64,000 bases of DNA from Holophagales bacterium (GCA_016719485.1 JADJZB010000008.1:62001-126000); one strand, 5' to 3'; positions 44,807-55,953 are shown, counted from the stretch's first letter. The notes: generated by a model not told the origin, from the letters alone. A program made the numbers and translations.

Positions 44807-46645
44807 TCAGGGCGTCGGGAGGACGAACCCGTCGGGGCCCGTGACGCGCAGCACCGCGCCCGGCGCGCGGACGCGGACCGTCAGCGCGTGTCGTCCCGCC
44901 TCCAGGCGCGCCGTCAGGGCGCCTGCCGGGCGGGACGCCCCGAAGACGACTCCTCCGTCGAGCTGCACGTCCACGCCGCCGCGGCTCGAGAACGTGTAGA
45001 GACCTTCCTCCGGGACGGGGAAGCTCCCCTCTGCGGACGCGGGTATCCGCGGGAAGCCCTCGAGGTAGCTGCGCGCACTCTGGGCGGCGCGCCCGGCCGG
45101 GACTCGCCAGAGGGTCCAGCCCGGCTGGCCCGGGAGAACGCCTCCCGAGGCGATCGCGACCGCCCCGAGGACGCGGGGCGTCGACGAGCGTTCCGGCGTC
45201 GCCGCGTCCGCGAAAAGAACGTCCCGCGAAGGGACGAAACGAAGCTCGGCGAGTCCCGTCCCCTGCCGGATCGCGGGCGCCGCGCTCCGCGGTTCCTGGA
45301 GAAGCGCGTCGACGACGAAAGCATTCCGGGCCGCCGCGGGAGCGAGGAGGACGTCGGCCGGACCGCCGGACGAGATCTCGGCCCTCACCGCGTCGGCGAG
45401 GTCCCTCTCGGGACCGCCGAAGGCGCCGTAGAGGCGGGGCGAGGAGAGCCACCGAAGGAAGCCGGCGGCGTCGAGGAGGGCGGAGGCGACGAGGACGAGG
45501 GCGAGCGCGGTCGTGGCGAACGGCCTTCGGGCGGGGGCCGGGAGCTCGACGACGCGTTCTGCGCCGAGGGCGGCCAGGACGACGAGGAAGGGGGCGGCGA
45601 GTGAGGTCCGGAACGCGTTCGCGGCATCCTCGACGGCCAGGAGGCTCGCGACGAGAAGGAGCCCGGCGATCACCGCGAGAAAGCGGGCAGGTTTCCGGCG
45701 GCGCAGCCCGTCGACGGCCCCGAAGAGCGCGAGGCCGGTGACGGCGGCGGGGAGGACCGGGCGCTTCGGATCGCCGTGCCTTTCGTTCGGATCGCCCCCG
45801 ATCGTGAACAGCTTCGCGTAGGAGACGGCGTTCCGGGAAAGCGCGGAGACATGGGACGAGCCGTCCCGCGAGGCGGAAAGCTCGCGCGTCCGGGCGAGAG
45901 CGCGCTCCGGATGGCTCGCGTAGTGGACCGCCAGCGGCGCCGTCGCGAGAGCCCAGGCGGCGCATCCGGCGACGGCGACACGGAGAGGCCGCCGATCCGT
46001 TCCCCCGACGCCGCCGCGGCGCCAGGCGTCGGCCAGGACGAGGAGCGGCAGGGGCAGGAGCGCCCAGGCCGCGGGGTAACCCCAGGCCGAGACGCCGAGA
46101 AGGGTGCCTGCGACGACGGCCCAGCCCCGGGAGTCACGGCGCGCGGCCCGGAGGGCGGCCGCCGCTGCGAGGACGACGAGCGCCGAGGTCGCGACCGCGA
46201 GCCATCCCCATCGCCCCGTCGAGAGCAGCCAGGACGAGGTCGAGAGAAGGAGGGCCGCAGAGAGGAACGGGAACGCACGGCCCGCGGAGGCCTGAGCGGC
46301 GATCGCGACCGCCCCGAGCAGAAGGAGCAGGGCGGGCCCGATCGAAATCGCACGGACCGAGGCGATGCCCCCCCCCGCAGCCCGATCGATGGCCGAGATG
46401 GCTCGGAGGGCCGCATTCGTAATCCAGAAGTTCACGAACCCGGCATCCGGAGGCTGGAGCGGCGAAGTCCCGGCGAGGGTCGCCCCGCTCGCCGCAGCGC
46501 CCCGTGCGGCGCGGAGCGCGAGCGCCTCGTCGATCCAGGGCCCGGGCGGGGCATCGCTCCAGCGGAAGAGCCGGAGCGCGAACCCGAGGGCCAGCAGCGC
46601 CAGGAGCGTCGCACCGAGCGCCGCCCGCCGCACCGGCTCCGTCAC
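44807..46645 (-). CDS. GT39/ArnT-like membrane glycosyltransferase with C-terminal beta domain
   Basis: 612 aa from GTG 46645, overlapping the previous stop (GTGA). About 11-12 membrane helices in residues 8-420; the first periplasmic loop has WIDEALALRA, the Asp-Glu of GT-C enzymes that use polyprenyl-phosphate sugars. After the membrane part comes a soluble region, ending in a small beta domain (about 530-612) with GLYTFSSRGGVDVQLDG and AGRHALTVRV, like PA14/carbohydrate-binding modules. Adds sugars to an extracytoplasmic acceptor; acceptor unknown. Confidence 0.78.
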   Translation of the reverse strand: MTEPVRRAALGATLLALLALGFALRLFRWSDAPPGPWIDEALALRAARGAAASGATLAGTSPLQPPDAGFVNFWITNAALRAISAIDRAAGGGIASVRAISIGPALLLLLGAVAIAAQASAGRAFPFLSAALLLSTSSWLLSTGRWGWLAVATSALVVLAAAAALRAARRDSRGWAVVAGTLLGVSAWGYPAAWALLPLPLLVLADAWRRGGVGGTDRRPLRVAVAGCAAWALATAPLAVHYASHPERALARTRELSASRDGSSHVSALSRNAVSYAKLFTIGGDPNERHGDPKRPVLPAAVTGLALFGAVDGLRRRKPARFLAVIAGLLLVASLLAVEDAANAFRTSLAAPFLVVLAALGAERVVELPAPARRPFATTALALVLVASALLDAAGFLRWLSSPRLYGAFGGPERDLADAVRAEISSGGPADVLLAPAAARNAFVVDALLQEPRSAAPAIRQGTGLAELRFVPSRDVLFADAATPERSSTPRVLGAVAIASGGVLPGQPGWTLWRVPAGRAAQSARSYLEGFPRIPASAEGSFPVPEEGLYTFSSRGGVDVQLDGGVVFGASRPAGALTARLEAGRHALTVRVRAPGAVLRVTGPDGFVLPTP

Positions 46646-48333
46646 TGGGGCCCTCCGGGCTCGAACGTCGTCACGACGGGAATGCTCGTCCCCTGGGTGA
46701 AGCGCTCGTCGAACGCCTCCGCCAGGACGCGTCCGTCCATGTCGCGCGCGATCGGCTCTCCCGCCAGGACGAGGAGGGTCGGCGCGAGGTCGACGATATC
46801 GGCAGAGGTGAGTCTCACGTTCGCACGGATGCCGGAACCCCAGAAGACGAGGAATCCGTCGTCCCCCGCGTCCGGGGATGCGGCCGGCGCGCTCCCGCCC
46901 AGGAGGTCGACGAGTGCGGAGAGGGGTGGTGCGGGGCCGAAGCCGGAGGGGGAGAAGACGCACAGGGTCCGGTCGCGTCCTTCCCGCTCGAGGAGGTCGC
47001 CGAGGGTGTCGTCGAGGAAGCGGTAGTAGGCGAGGAGCGCCTTTTCCGCCAGGTCGGCGTCGCGCCGCAGGGGACCGAAGTACCGCCGCGGGTCCGCGGA
47101 CGGGCCCCAGACCCGCGCCGGACCGGCGAGCCCCGACAGGACGAGGGCCGAAACGCTTCCCGGGCCGGTCGGGACCGCGGCCAGGGTCGCGCCGACGATG
47201 CCGAGATCGCGCGCCGCTCCGTCGCCCGCGCCGGCCCGGCGCCGCTCTTCTTCGGGCAGGCCTGCCGGCTCGAGGGCGCGCGCGAGGGACCTGTCGAGGT
47301 TCCCCGCGTCCAGCAGGAGGAGCCGTGCACGGGCCGCCGGCGCCGCGGGCAGGGCGGAGCTTTCCGGCGCGCCACCGCCGAAGAACTCCTCCGTCGCCCA
47401 GAGGACCAGCCCCTCCCGGGGCGGCCCGGACGCAGGCCAGCCGAGGACGGCAGCCTCGTGCCGGCGCTGGGCGAGGACTTCCCAGAACGCCAGGCTTCGC
47501 CGCCCGGGCGTGCTCCCGGGCAGGGGCAGGGGCCGGGCGAAGGGGAGGGGGAACGGTCCCGCGAGACCGGGCAGGCGCGGGCGGAGTCGGAGGACCCCGA
47601 CGGGCGTCCGGACCGGATTCCCGGAGACGACGCCGTGCTTCCTGGGGAACTTCCCCGTCGCCGCCGTCGTCCAGAGGGCCGCCCGGTCGTGCGGGACGAG
47701 GGTGCCGAGCGGCCCGCCTGCGCCCTCTTCGAGCAGGCGCGCGAAGACGGGGAGCGTTCCTTCGGAGACGGCGCGGGAGAGCAGCTCCCAGGAGACACCC
47801 TCGAGGCCGACGACGAGGAGGCTTCGCGTCGCGGTCCTCGGGATCACCTGCGGGGACGCGAGGGGCCCTCGCTCCGGACTGCGGCGCCCGAGGAACGGCA
47901 CGGCCGACAGGAGCGCGACCGGACAGAGGAGGAGCGCGGTCGCCGTGCGCCCCCGCGGACGGGCCCGCGCGGCGAAGAGAAGGGCGAGCGCCGAAACGGC
48001 CCCGGCGATCGAGACGCCGACGAGGATCCTGCGGGTGTCGTTACCGAGGAAGAGGTAGTGGATCCGCCGCTGCTCCTCTGCGAAGGCGGCGAGGAGGAGG
48101 AGGAGGAGCGCCGACGCTCCCCAGAACCCGGGAGAGGGAGACCCCGGCTCCTTCACGAAGAAGCCGAACGGGACGAGGACGAGCGCGCCGGCGAGGCCGC
48201 AGCCGGCGAGGAGCCTCAGCACCGGGACCGGGGCCAGCAGCTGCGGGTTCAGAGCGAGAAGGACGTTCCCGAAGGCGACGCCCGCGATCGCGCCGAGGAG
48301 CGCGGGGTGGCTGCGGCGGAGGGCCTCGCTCAT
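46642..48333 (-). CDS. membrane-bound alkaline-phosphatase-superfamily phosphodiesterase
   Basis: 563 aa. N-terminal 4-5 membrane helices (about 10-165), then a type I phosphodiesterase/alkaline-phosphatase domain: SLLVVGLEGVSWELL (metal site, Glu instead of the usual Asp), ALWTTAATGKFPRKHGVVSG (nucleophile Thr region), FSPSGFGPAPPL, and DIVDLAPTLLVLAGEPI with DMDGRVL. The Ser/Gly in FSPSGFG replaces the SDHG seen in most members, so metal binding may be altered and activity uncertain. Coupled to the glycosyltransferase gene, so a role in envelope glycan modification is likely. Confidence 0.75.
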   Translation of the reverse strand: MSEALRRSHPALLGAIAGVAFGNVLLALNPQLLAPVPVLRLLAGCGLAGALVLVPFGFFVKEPGSPSPGFWGASALLLLLLAAFAEEQRRIHYLFLGNDTRRILVGVSIAGAVSALALLFAARARPRGRTATALLLCPVALLSAVPFLGRRSPERGPLASPQVIPRTATRSLLVVGLEGVSWELLSRAVSEGTLPVFARLLEEGAGGPLGTLVPHDRAALWTTAATGKFPRKHGVVSGNPVRTPVGVLRLRPRLPGLAGPFPLPFARPLPLPGSTPGRRSLAFWEVLAQRRHEAAVLGWPASGPPREGLVLWATEEFFGGGAPESSALPAAPAARARLLLLDAGNLDRSLARALEPAGLPEEERRRAGAGDGAARDLGIVGATLAAVPTGPGSVSALVLSGLAGPARVWGPSADPRRYFGPLRRDADLAEKALLAYYRFLDDTLGDLLEREGRDRTLCVFSPSGFGPAPPLSALVDLLGGSAPAASPDAGDDGFLVFWGSGIRANVRLTSADIVDLAPTLLVLAGEPIARDMDGRVLAEAFDERFTQGTSIPVVTTFEPGGPQ

Positions 48334-48365
48334 AATCCGCGTCCGCGAGTCTCGCCGTCTTCAGC

Positions 48366-49172
48366 ATGGTGGTCAACGAAGCCCTCCGCATCCTCCGCAC
48401 CGTCCGCTACGACGCGGCCCATTTCTCCGTGTTTCTGCAGGCCGGGTCGATCGCCGCGGCCGCGAAGCCGGGGCAGTTCGTCATGGTGCAGGCCGGCGAC
48501 GGCCTGAGGCCCTACCTGCGCCGCGCCTTCTCCGTCGCCGACGTGACGACGGTGGCGGGCGTCCCCGGCTTCGAGCTCGTCGTGAGGGCCGTCGGGGTGG
48601 GCACGGAGGCTCTCGGACGCTTCGCCGAAGGGACGCCGATCCCGGTCCTCGGGCCGCTCGGAGTGCCGTTTCCGATCGACGACCTGAAGCAGTCCGACCG
48701 CGTGGCCCTCGTGGCGGGAGGAATCGGCCTGGCGCCGCTCGTCCTCCTCTCCCGGCGGCTCGCCGAGCGCGGGATCCCCGCCGATCTCTTCTACGGCGGG
48801 CGGAACGAGAGCGAGGTGCTCAAGCGTCCCGACTTCGAGCGCTTCCTCGGCGCCCACCGCTGCCGCTACGCCACCGACGACGGCTCTCTCGGCAAGAAGG
48901 GGCGCGTCACGGACATCCTCGGCTCGGCCCTCGAGGCGGGAACGACCTACCGCCGGGTCTACGCCTGCGGCCCCCTGCCGATGTTCCGGACGCTGGCGGC
49001 GATGCTGGAGTCGGCCGGCGTCGAGGGCTCCTTCGCGCTCGAGTCGGAGATGGCCTGCGGTTTCGGGGTCTGCCTCGGCTGCGTCCTGCCGGGCCGCGAC
49101 GGGCGATTCCACACGATCTGCACGGAGGGGCCCTGTCTCCCCCCGACGGCCATCGACTGGGGCCGCGTGTGA
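48366..49172 (+). CDS. pyrK: dihydroorotate dehydrogenase B, electron-transfer subunit
   Basis: 268 aa. Ferredoxin-reductase-like FAD domain (YLRRAFSVAD), NAD domain (VALVAGGIGLAPL) and the PyrK [2Fe-2S] motif in ESEMACGFGVCLGCVLPG with a fourth Cys in TEGPC. It passes electrons from PyrD to NAD+. First gene of pyrK-pyrD-pyrF, divergent from the phosphodiesterase gene with a 32-bp gap. Confidence 0.92.
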   Translation: MVVNEALRILRTVRYDAAHFSVFLQAGSIAAAAKPGQFVMVQAGDGLRPYLRRAFSVADVTTVAGVPGFELVVRAVGVGTEALGRFAEGTPIPVLGPLGVPFPIDDLKQSDRVALVAGGIGLAPLVLLSRRLAERGIPADLFYGGRNESEVLKRPDFERFLGAHRCRYATDDGSLGKKGRVTDILGSALEAGTTYRRVYACGPLPMFRTLAAMLESAGVEGSFALESEMACGFGVCLGCVLPGRDGRFHTICTEGPCLPPTAIDWGRV

Positions 49173-49185
49173 GGAGGGCCGCGCG

Positions 49186-50130
49186 ATGAGCGTCGACCTC
49201 TCCGTCCACCTCGGCCGCCTCCTGCTGAGGAATCCGATCGCCACGGCGTCCGGAACCTTCGGGTACGGGCTCGAGTTCGCCGAGTTCGTCGACCTCGGCG
49301 CGCTCGGCGCGATCTCCGTCAAGGGGCTGTCGCTGCGCCCCTGCCTCGGGAACCCGCCGCCGCGCATCTGCGAGACCGACGCGGGAATGCTGAATGCCAT
49401 CGGCCTCCAGAACGTCGGCATCGAAGAGTTCCTCGACGGCAAGCTCCCGAAGCTCGTCGAGAAGGGCGCCACCGTGATCGCGAACGTCTGGGGCGACACG
49501 GAGGCCGAGTACCGCGCCGTCGTCGAGCGGATCGGTGACGACCCGCGCGTGGCGGCCGTCGAGCTGAACGTCTCCTGCCCGAACGTCGTGAAGGGAGGGA
49601 TGGTCTTCGGCAACGACCCCGCGGCGCTTCACGCGCTCGTCGCCGCCGTCCGCTCCGCGACGCGCCTGCCCCTCGTCGTGAAGCTCTCGCCGAACGTGAC
49701 CGACGTCGTCACGGCGGCGAAGGCGGCCGTCGACGGCGGGGCCGACGTCCTCTCCCTCATCAACACGCTCGTCGGCCTCTCGATCGACGTCGAGACGCGC
49801 GAGCCGAAGATCGGCTTCACGACGGGTGGTCTCTCCGGGCCCGCCATCCGTCCCGTCGCCCTCCGGATGGTCTGGGAGGTCCGCAGGGCGCTGCCGAACG
49901 TCCCGATCTTCGGGATCGGGGGCATCGAGACGGTCGAGCACGTCCTCGAGTTCCTGATCGCCGGCGCGAACGCCGTCCAGGTCGGCACGGCCAACTTCCG
50001 CGATCCGGGCGTCTGCGGCCGCCTCGTCCGCGACCTCGAGCTCTGGTGCGAGCGGCACGGCGTGTCGCGCGTGGCCGACCTGAGCGGGACCCTCAAGACG
50101 CGGCCGCGGCCGGAGAAGGCCTATGCCTGA
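49186..50130 (+). CDS. pyrD: dihydroorotate dehydrogenase, class 1B catalytic subunit
   Basis: 314 aa TIM barrel with FMN: NPIATASGTFGYG, ISVKGLSL, GMLNAIGLQNVG, NVSCPNVVKGG (catalytic Cys region of class 1B), VVKLSPNVTD, GGLSGPAIRP, IFGIGGIETVEHV. Oxidises dihydroorotate to orotate with PyrK as partner. 13 bp after pyrK; overlaps pyrF by 8 bp. Confidence 0.95.
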   Translation: MSVDLSVHLGRLLLRNPIATASGTFGYGLEFAEFVDLGALGAISVKGLSLRPCLGNPPPRICETDAGMLNAIGLQNVGIEEFLDGKLPKLVEKGATVIANVWGDTEAEYRAVVERIGDDPRVAAVELNVSCPNVVKGGMVFGNDPAALHALVAAVRSATRLPLVVKLSPNVTDVVTAAKAAVDGGADVLSLINTLVGLSIDVETREPKIGFTTGGLSGPAIRPVALRMVWEVRRALPNVPIFGIGGIETVEHVLEFLIAGANAVQVGTANFRDPGVCGRLVRDLELWCERHGVSRVADLSGTLKTRPRPEKAYA

Positions 50131-50854
50131 CGGCCGGCAGCGGATCGCCGTGGCCCTCGACGCCTCCGAGAGGGGCCGGATCCTGGAGCTGGCGCGCCTG
50201 GTCGCACCGGAGTCGGGCGTTCTCAAGATCGGCCTCGAGGCGTTCTGCGCCCACGGCCCCTCCCTCGTGGCCGAGGTGGCCGCGATCGCGCCGGTCTTCC
50301 TCGACCTGAAGCTCCACGACATCCCGAACACGGTCGGCGGCGCCGCGGCCGCGGCCGCGCGGACGGGAGCCTCGATCCTGAACGTCCACGCCGGCGGGGG
50401 ACGCGAGATGATGCGCGTCGCGGGAGAGAGGGCTCGCGAAGCCGCTTCGGCGGCCGGCCGGACCGCCCCGAAGGTGATCGCCGTGACGGTCCTGACGTCG
50501 CTCGACGCCGCGGCCCTCGCCGAGGTCGGCTTCGAGGGATCCCCGGGGACGGTGGCTCTGCGGCTCGCGGTCCTGGCGAAGGAATCGGGGCTCGACGGTG
50601 TCGTCTGTTCCCCCGAGGAGATCGCCGCCATCCGCGCCGCGTGCGGTCCGGAGTTCCTCCTCGTCGTGCCCGGCATCCGGCCCGCGGGGAGCGCCGCCGC
50701 CGACCAGAAGCGGATCGCGACGCCCGGCTCCGCTGCGACGGCAGGGGCCGACCTCCTCGTGATCGGGCGCCCGATCACGGGCGCGGCCGACCCCGCGGCC
50801 GCCGCGCGCGAGATCGCGCGCGAGATCGCCATCGGTCTCGCCGGCCGAAGCTAG
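50123..50854 (+). CDS. pyrF: orotidine-5'-phosphate decarboxylase
   Basis: 243 aa, class I type. Catalytic Lys-Asp array in FLDLKLHDIPNTVGG; N-terminal IAVALDASERG; C-terminal phosphate loop LLVVPGIRP and LLVIGRPITGA. Makes UMP from OMP. Overlaps pyrD by 8 bp; its stop is convergent with a 129-aa gene, overlapping by 4 bp. Confidence 0.95.
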   Translation: MPDGRQRIAVALDASERGRILELARLVAPESGVLKIGLEAFCAHGPSLVAEVAAIAPVFLDLKLHDIPNTVGGAAAAAARTGASILNVHAGGGREMMRVAGERAREAASAAGRTAPKVIAVTVLTSLDAAALAEVGFEGSPGTVALRLAVLAKESGLDGVVCSPEEIAAIRAACGPEFLLVVPGIRPAGSAAADQKRIATPGSAATAGADLLVIGRPITGAADPAAAAREIAREIAIGLAGRS

Positions 50855-51240
50855 TCGACCGGGATCTTCGTGTAGCGGGCCGAACCGCGCTGCTTCTCGG
50901 CGGCGCGCTCGGCGAAGGCGATCTCCTCGTCGAGGAAGTCGCGCAGGGCGCGCAGGAGCTCGATTCCCGAGGTCGTCGCCCGGGAGGCCGAGTCCGCGTG
51001 CCCCCGCCGCGCCAGCTCGAACGCGAAGCGGGTCACGAGGTCTCCGACGGGCTTCAGGATGCAGCCGTCCTTCCCGCACGGGATCCCTGCGAATCCCGCC
51101 GCGAAGTCCGCGGTCTTGCTCGCCGGCCGTGCGCCGGTGGCACCCTTCGGCGCTTCGGGGGTCGGATCGAACCCGGGGCCGAAGTCGTTCTCGAGGCCGT
51201 CCCCGGCCTTGGAGCCCCGCTTCTTCCGGCGCTCAGCCAC
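50851..51240 (-). CDS. small protein coupled to the ArsA-type ATPase
   Basis: 129 aa, not recognised. Basic N-terminus (MAERRKKRGSK), a low-complexity middle, a Cys pair PCGKDGC at about 54-60, then a helical region (VGDLVTRFAFELARRG, GIELLRALRDFLDEEIAFAERAA). No membrane segment. Its ATG overlaps the stop of the ArsA-type gene by 8 bp, so it is probably its partner or client. Confidence 0.65.
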   Translation of the reverse strand: MAERRKKRGSKAGDGLENDFGPGFDPTPEAPKGATGARPASKTADFAAGFAGIPCGKDGCILKPVGDLVTRFAFELARRGHADSASRATTSGIELLRALRDFLDEEIAFAERAAEKQRGSARYTKIPVD

Positions 51241-52438
51241 GCCCGGCCTCCTCTCTGGCCGGCTCGAAGCGGACCGTCAGGCGCCCCGCCTCGACCTTGG
51301 CCTTCGTCGGGACGTGGCCCGAAAGCGTCCGCGGAATCGGGATGTGGTGCCGGAAGTTCCCGAGGGTGACGATCAGGTCACCCGAGGCGACGGCCAGCTC
51401 GACGTCCTCGCGCTCGACGAAGGGGAGCTCGAGCGTGAGCAGGTAGTGGCCGGCCTTCTTCTGGTACTTGTACGGGGCCGTCGTCCGGAAGGAGGCGGCC
51501 GGGTCGATCGCGGCGAACAGATCGCCGCCGAGCCTGGCGAGGTCCGCCAGCCCGACGACCTGGTCGTCCTTCAGCGGGACGGTCCAGATCGGAACCGGGT
51601 CGAAGTAGCGCTTCGCTTCCGAGAGGAACTGCGCCTGCGTCCTGCGCCACTTGTCGAAGAAGTGGTCCTCGAGCCCCTCCGGGAGAAGACGGTTCACGAT
51701 CACGGCGTCGACCGTGAAGCCGTAGAGGCCGAAGTACATGAAGGCGCGCTGCGTCTCTCGCATGACGATCTTCTCGGCGTTCGTCACGAGCCGGACGGTC
51801 GTCGTCTTCGGGTCTTTCAGCAGGGCGTCGACGCCGTCCAGCTTCTCGGCGAGGGCCTGGACGTTGTCGAAGTAGCGCTCCGGCGGGAGGGGAACGCCCG
51901 TCATCTTCTCGGCCACCGGACGGGCGACCTTCAGGATCGACCGCTCGATCCGGAAGAGCTTCTTCATGTACCAGTCGAGCGTCGGAGGGAGGGAGACGAA
52001 CCGGAGCGACTCCCCGGTCGGCGCGCAGTCGAGGATCAGGACGTCGTACGCCTGCTCGCGGGCGTAGCGGTTGACGTAGAGGAGGGCCGAGACCTCCTCC
52101 ATCCCCGGGAAGATGGCGAGCTCCTCCGCGAGGACCTCCTCCACGCCGGTGACGGCGAGGAGCGTCGCGATGTAGCCGGAAATGTCCTGCCAGTGCCGGC
52201 CGATCTCCTCGGTGACGTCGACCTCCTGGATCCAGAGGTTCTCCGCGACCGCGACCGGGACTCCGCGCCGCTTGTCGGCGAGGCGTCCGTCGAGGTCGAA
52301 GGCGTCGGCGAGGGAGTGGGCCGCGTCGACCGACATGACGAGCGTCCTCAGGCCGCGGGCCGCCAGGGTCAGGCCCGTGGCGGCGGCGACGGTCGTCTTG
52401 CCGACCCCGCCCTTGCCCGTGTAGAGGAGGATTCGCAT
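51233..52438 (-). CDS. ArsA/Get3-type ATPase with C-terminal HSP20-like domain
   Basis: 401 aa. Deviant Walker A GKGGVGKTT at about 9-17, switch I SVDAAHSLADAFD, P-loop-partner ILDCAPTGESLRF, TNAEKIVMRE; a C-terminal about 75-residue beta domain (VEREDVELAVASGDLIVTLGNFR) is the ArsA_HSP20 module. Single ATPase domain, so it would act as a dimer like Get3. No arsenite transporter is nearby. Bacterial forms with an HSP20 tail have no settled role; membrane-protein targeting or chaperoning is plausible. Confidence 0.85.
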   Translation of the reverse strand: MRILLYTGKGGVGKTTVAAATGLTLAARGLRTLVMSVDAAHSLADAFDLDGRLADKRRGVPVAVAENLWIQEVDVTEEIGRHWQDISGYIATLLAVTGVEEVLAEELAIFPGMEEVSALLYVNRYAREQAYDVLILDCAPTGESLRFVSLPPTLDWYMKKLFRIERSILKVARPVAEKMTGVPLPPERYFDNVQALAEKLDGVDALLKDPKTTTVRLVTNAEKIVMRETQRAFMYFGLYGFTVDAVIVNRLLPEGLEDHFFDKWRRTQAQFLSEAKRYFDPVPIWTVPLKDDQVVGLADLARLGGDLFAAIDPAASFRTTAPYKYQKKAGHYLLTLELPFVEREDVELAVASGDLIVTLGNFRHHIPIPRTLSGHVPTKAKVEAGRLTVRFEPAREEAGRG

Positions 52439-52538
52439 CAGTGGAAGAGCGCCATCTTAGCGTGCGCCAACGCGGACCCCGGGGGAAGGACGCGGAACGC
52501 GACCTCCCCGCCTCGGGGGCGCCCAGCGCCTGTACGTC

Positions 52539-52955
52539 TCAGTAGCCGCGCAGGCGGCCCCGGTCTTCCCGCTCCCGCCGCGAGAGCTTTCCGGCGCTGG
52601 CGTCCCGCTTCGGCGCCAGGAGGCGCTCCAGCCGGCGGGCCTCGGCCTGATCGGGTGTCAGCTCGGGCGTCGTCTCCTCGTAGAGCGTCCGGGCCTGGGC
52701 CTTCGGGACGTGGTGCTCCGCGACCGCCTTGATGACGAGGGTCCGCCGCCGGCCCGGAACGGTGACCTGGAGCGTGTCGCCCGGCTTCACCGTCCGGTGG
52801 GGCTTTGCCGCCGAGCCGTTCAGGTCGACCTTGCCTCCCTCGCACGCCTCCTTGGCCTGCGAGCGCGTCGGGTAGATGCAGGCGACGTCGAGAAACACAT
52901 CGAGGCGGACGCCCCCGGCGTCCGCCTCCTCCTCGCGCTTCTTCTCGCGCGCCAT
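52539..52955 (-). CDS. hslR: S4-domain RNA-binding protein, HslR/Hsp15-like
   Basis: 138 aa. S4 domain about 15-80: VRLDVFLDVACIYPTRSQAKEACEGGKVDL with VKPGDTLQVTV; a basic C-terminal tail (KLSRREREDRGR). Hsp15 rescues stalled 50S subunits carrying nascent-chain tRNA after heat shock. A GAGG lies just before ATG 52955. Located downstream of the lepA-lepB block. Confidence 0.8.
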   Translation of the reverse strand: MAREKKREEEADAGGVRLDVFLDVACIYPTRSQAKEACEGGKVDLNGSAAKPHRTVKPGDTLQVTVPGRRRTLVIKAVAEHHVPKAQARTLYEETTPELTPDQAEARRLERLLAPKRDASAGKLSRREREDRGRLRGY

Positions 52956-53012
52956 CCTCAGAAGACCCCTCGGAGAAGGGGAGAGAGGAGGCTTCCCCGC
53001 CCCGGCGCCATT

Positions 53013-53375
53013 TCAGAAGACGGGCTTCTGGACGGTCTTGTCGAACGCGTAGGTGTACTGGTAGCCGAGGACCGAGACCTTCTGGATGTACTTCGCCTCG
53101 ACGATGACGTCGTTCCCGTGCCGGCGGATCTTGATGTCCTGGAGAAGGAGTGGCGTCCCCGCCTCCTGCGCGGTGACGAAGATCTCGTACTGGATCTTGT
53201 CGGGCTGCTTCACGCCGGCAAAGTTCGCCTGCTCGCTCATCACGTCGAGAACCGTGTTCCCGGCGATGTGCAGCGGGACGATCTTGAAGAGCGCGATTCC
53301 CACGAGAATGACGACGGCGATCCCGACGATCGTGCCGAAAGCCCCTTCGCCGCGAACCCGGTTCCGGACGGACAT
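53013..53375 (-). CDS. DUF4845-like single-pass membrane protein
   Basis: 120 aa. Membrane helix about 14-32 (GTIVGIAVVILVGIALFKIVP) followed by an extracytoplasmic alpha+beta domain (VLDVMSEQANFAGVKQP, IRRHGNDVIVEAKYIQKV). AGGAGG precedes the ATG. Position after lepB parallels the lepA-lepB-DUF4845-rnc order of proteobacteria, which together with size and topology suggests this family. Confidence 0.65.
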   Translation of the reverse strand: MSVRNRVRGEGAFGTIVGIAVVILVGIALFKIVPLHIAGNTVLDVMSEQANFAGVKQPDKIQYEIFVTAQEAGTPLLLQDIKIRRHGNDVIVEAKYIQKVSVLGYQYTYAFDKTVQKPVF

Positions 53376-53408
53376 GTTCTGCCTCCTGTTTCCTTCACCC
53401 CGTCGGGT

Positions 53409-54140
53409 CTACCGGACGACGTGCATCGTCCGCTCCCAGCGGGTCCTCGAGAAAAAGTGTATCGCGCCGTCGAGCACCCGGCGTACGGCGGCTCCCCGGC
53501 CGGCGAACGGCTCCGGCGGGGGCCGCACCGACCAGTAGACCAGGAGCGCCCGTCCCTTGACGAGGTGCCGCGAAACGGGCCCCCAGGACCGGGAATCCCT
53601 CGATTCGTCCCGGTTGTCGCCGAGAGCGAAGAACGTTCCGGCGGGGAGGGTCCGGGGGGCCAGCTCGTCGCGCCCCCGAAGGGACGCAGGGACGACGCGG
53701 CCGGTCAGGAGCGCCGGGTCCCGGTGGACGACGTAGGGCTCGTCCCTCTCGACCCCGTTCACCCGGAGCCGCTTGGCACGGATCTCGACCGACTCCCCGC
53801 CGAAGGCGACCGCTCTCTTGACGAAATCGCGGTCCGGGTCCTCGGGACCACGGAACACGACGACGTCGCCGCGGAGGATCTCCCGGCGCGGCAGGATCGG
53901 CCCCCAGGGCAGCCCGCGGGGCGCCCAGACGAGCTTGTCGACGACGACGTGGTCGCCGACGAGGAGGTTCTGCTCCATCGAGCCGCTGGGGATCTGGTAC
54001 GCCTCGAAGAGGAACGCCTTGACGAAGAGCGCGAAGATGACCGCGACGAGGACCGCCTCGACGTACTCGCGGAGCAGGACGAGGCCGCGCGACCGCCGGA
54101 CTGCCGGACGCAACCCGCCGACGCCGTCTTCGGGAGTCAC
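53409..54140 (-). CDS. lepB: signal peptidase I
   Basis: 243 aa. One membrane helix about 24-46, then box B QIPSGSMEQNL with catalytic Ser54, general-base Lys108 in DFVKRAVAFGGE, and box E GDNRDESRDSRSWGPV. Cleaves Sec/Tat signal peptides at the periplasmic face. Lies 13 bp downstream of lepA, a classical pair. Confidence 0.93.
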   Translation of the reverse strand: MTPEDGVGGLRPAVRRSRGLVLLREYVEAVLVAVIFALFVKAFLFEAYQIPSGSMEQNLLVGDHVVVDKLVWAPRGLPWGPILPRREILRGDVVVFRGPEDPDRDFVKRAVAFGGESVEIRAKRLRVNGVERDEPYVVHRDPALLTGRVVPASLRGRDELAPRTLPAGTFFALGDNRDESRDSRSWGPVSRHLVKGRALLVYWSVRPPPEPFAGRGAAVRRVLDGAIHFFSRTRWERTMHVVR

Positions 54141-54153
54141 GTCCTGCGGCTCC

Positions 54154-55953
<1,800 letters not shown>

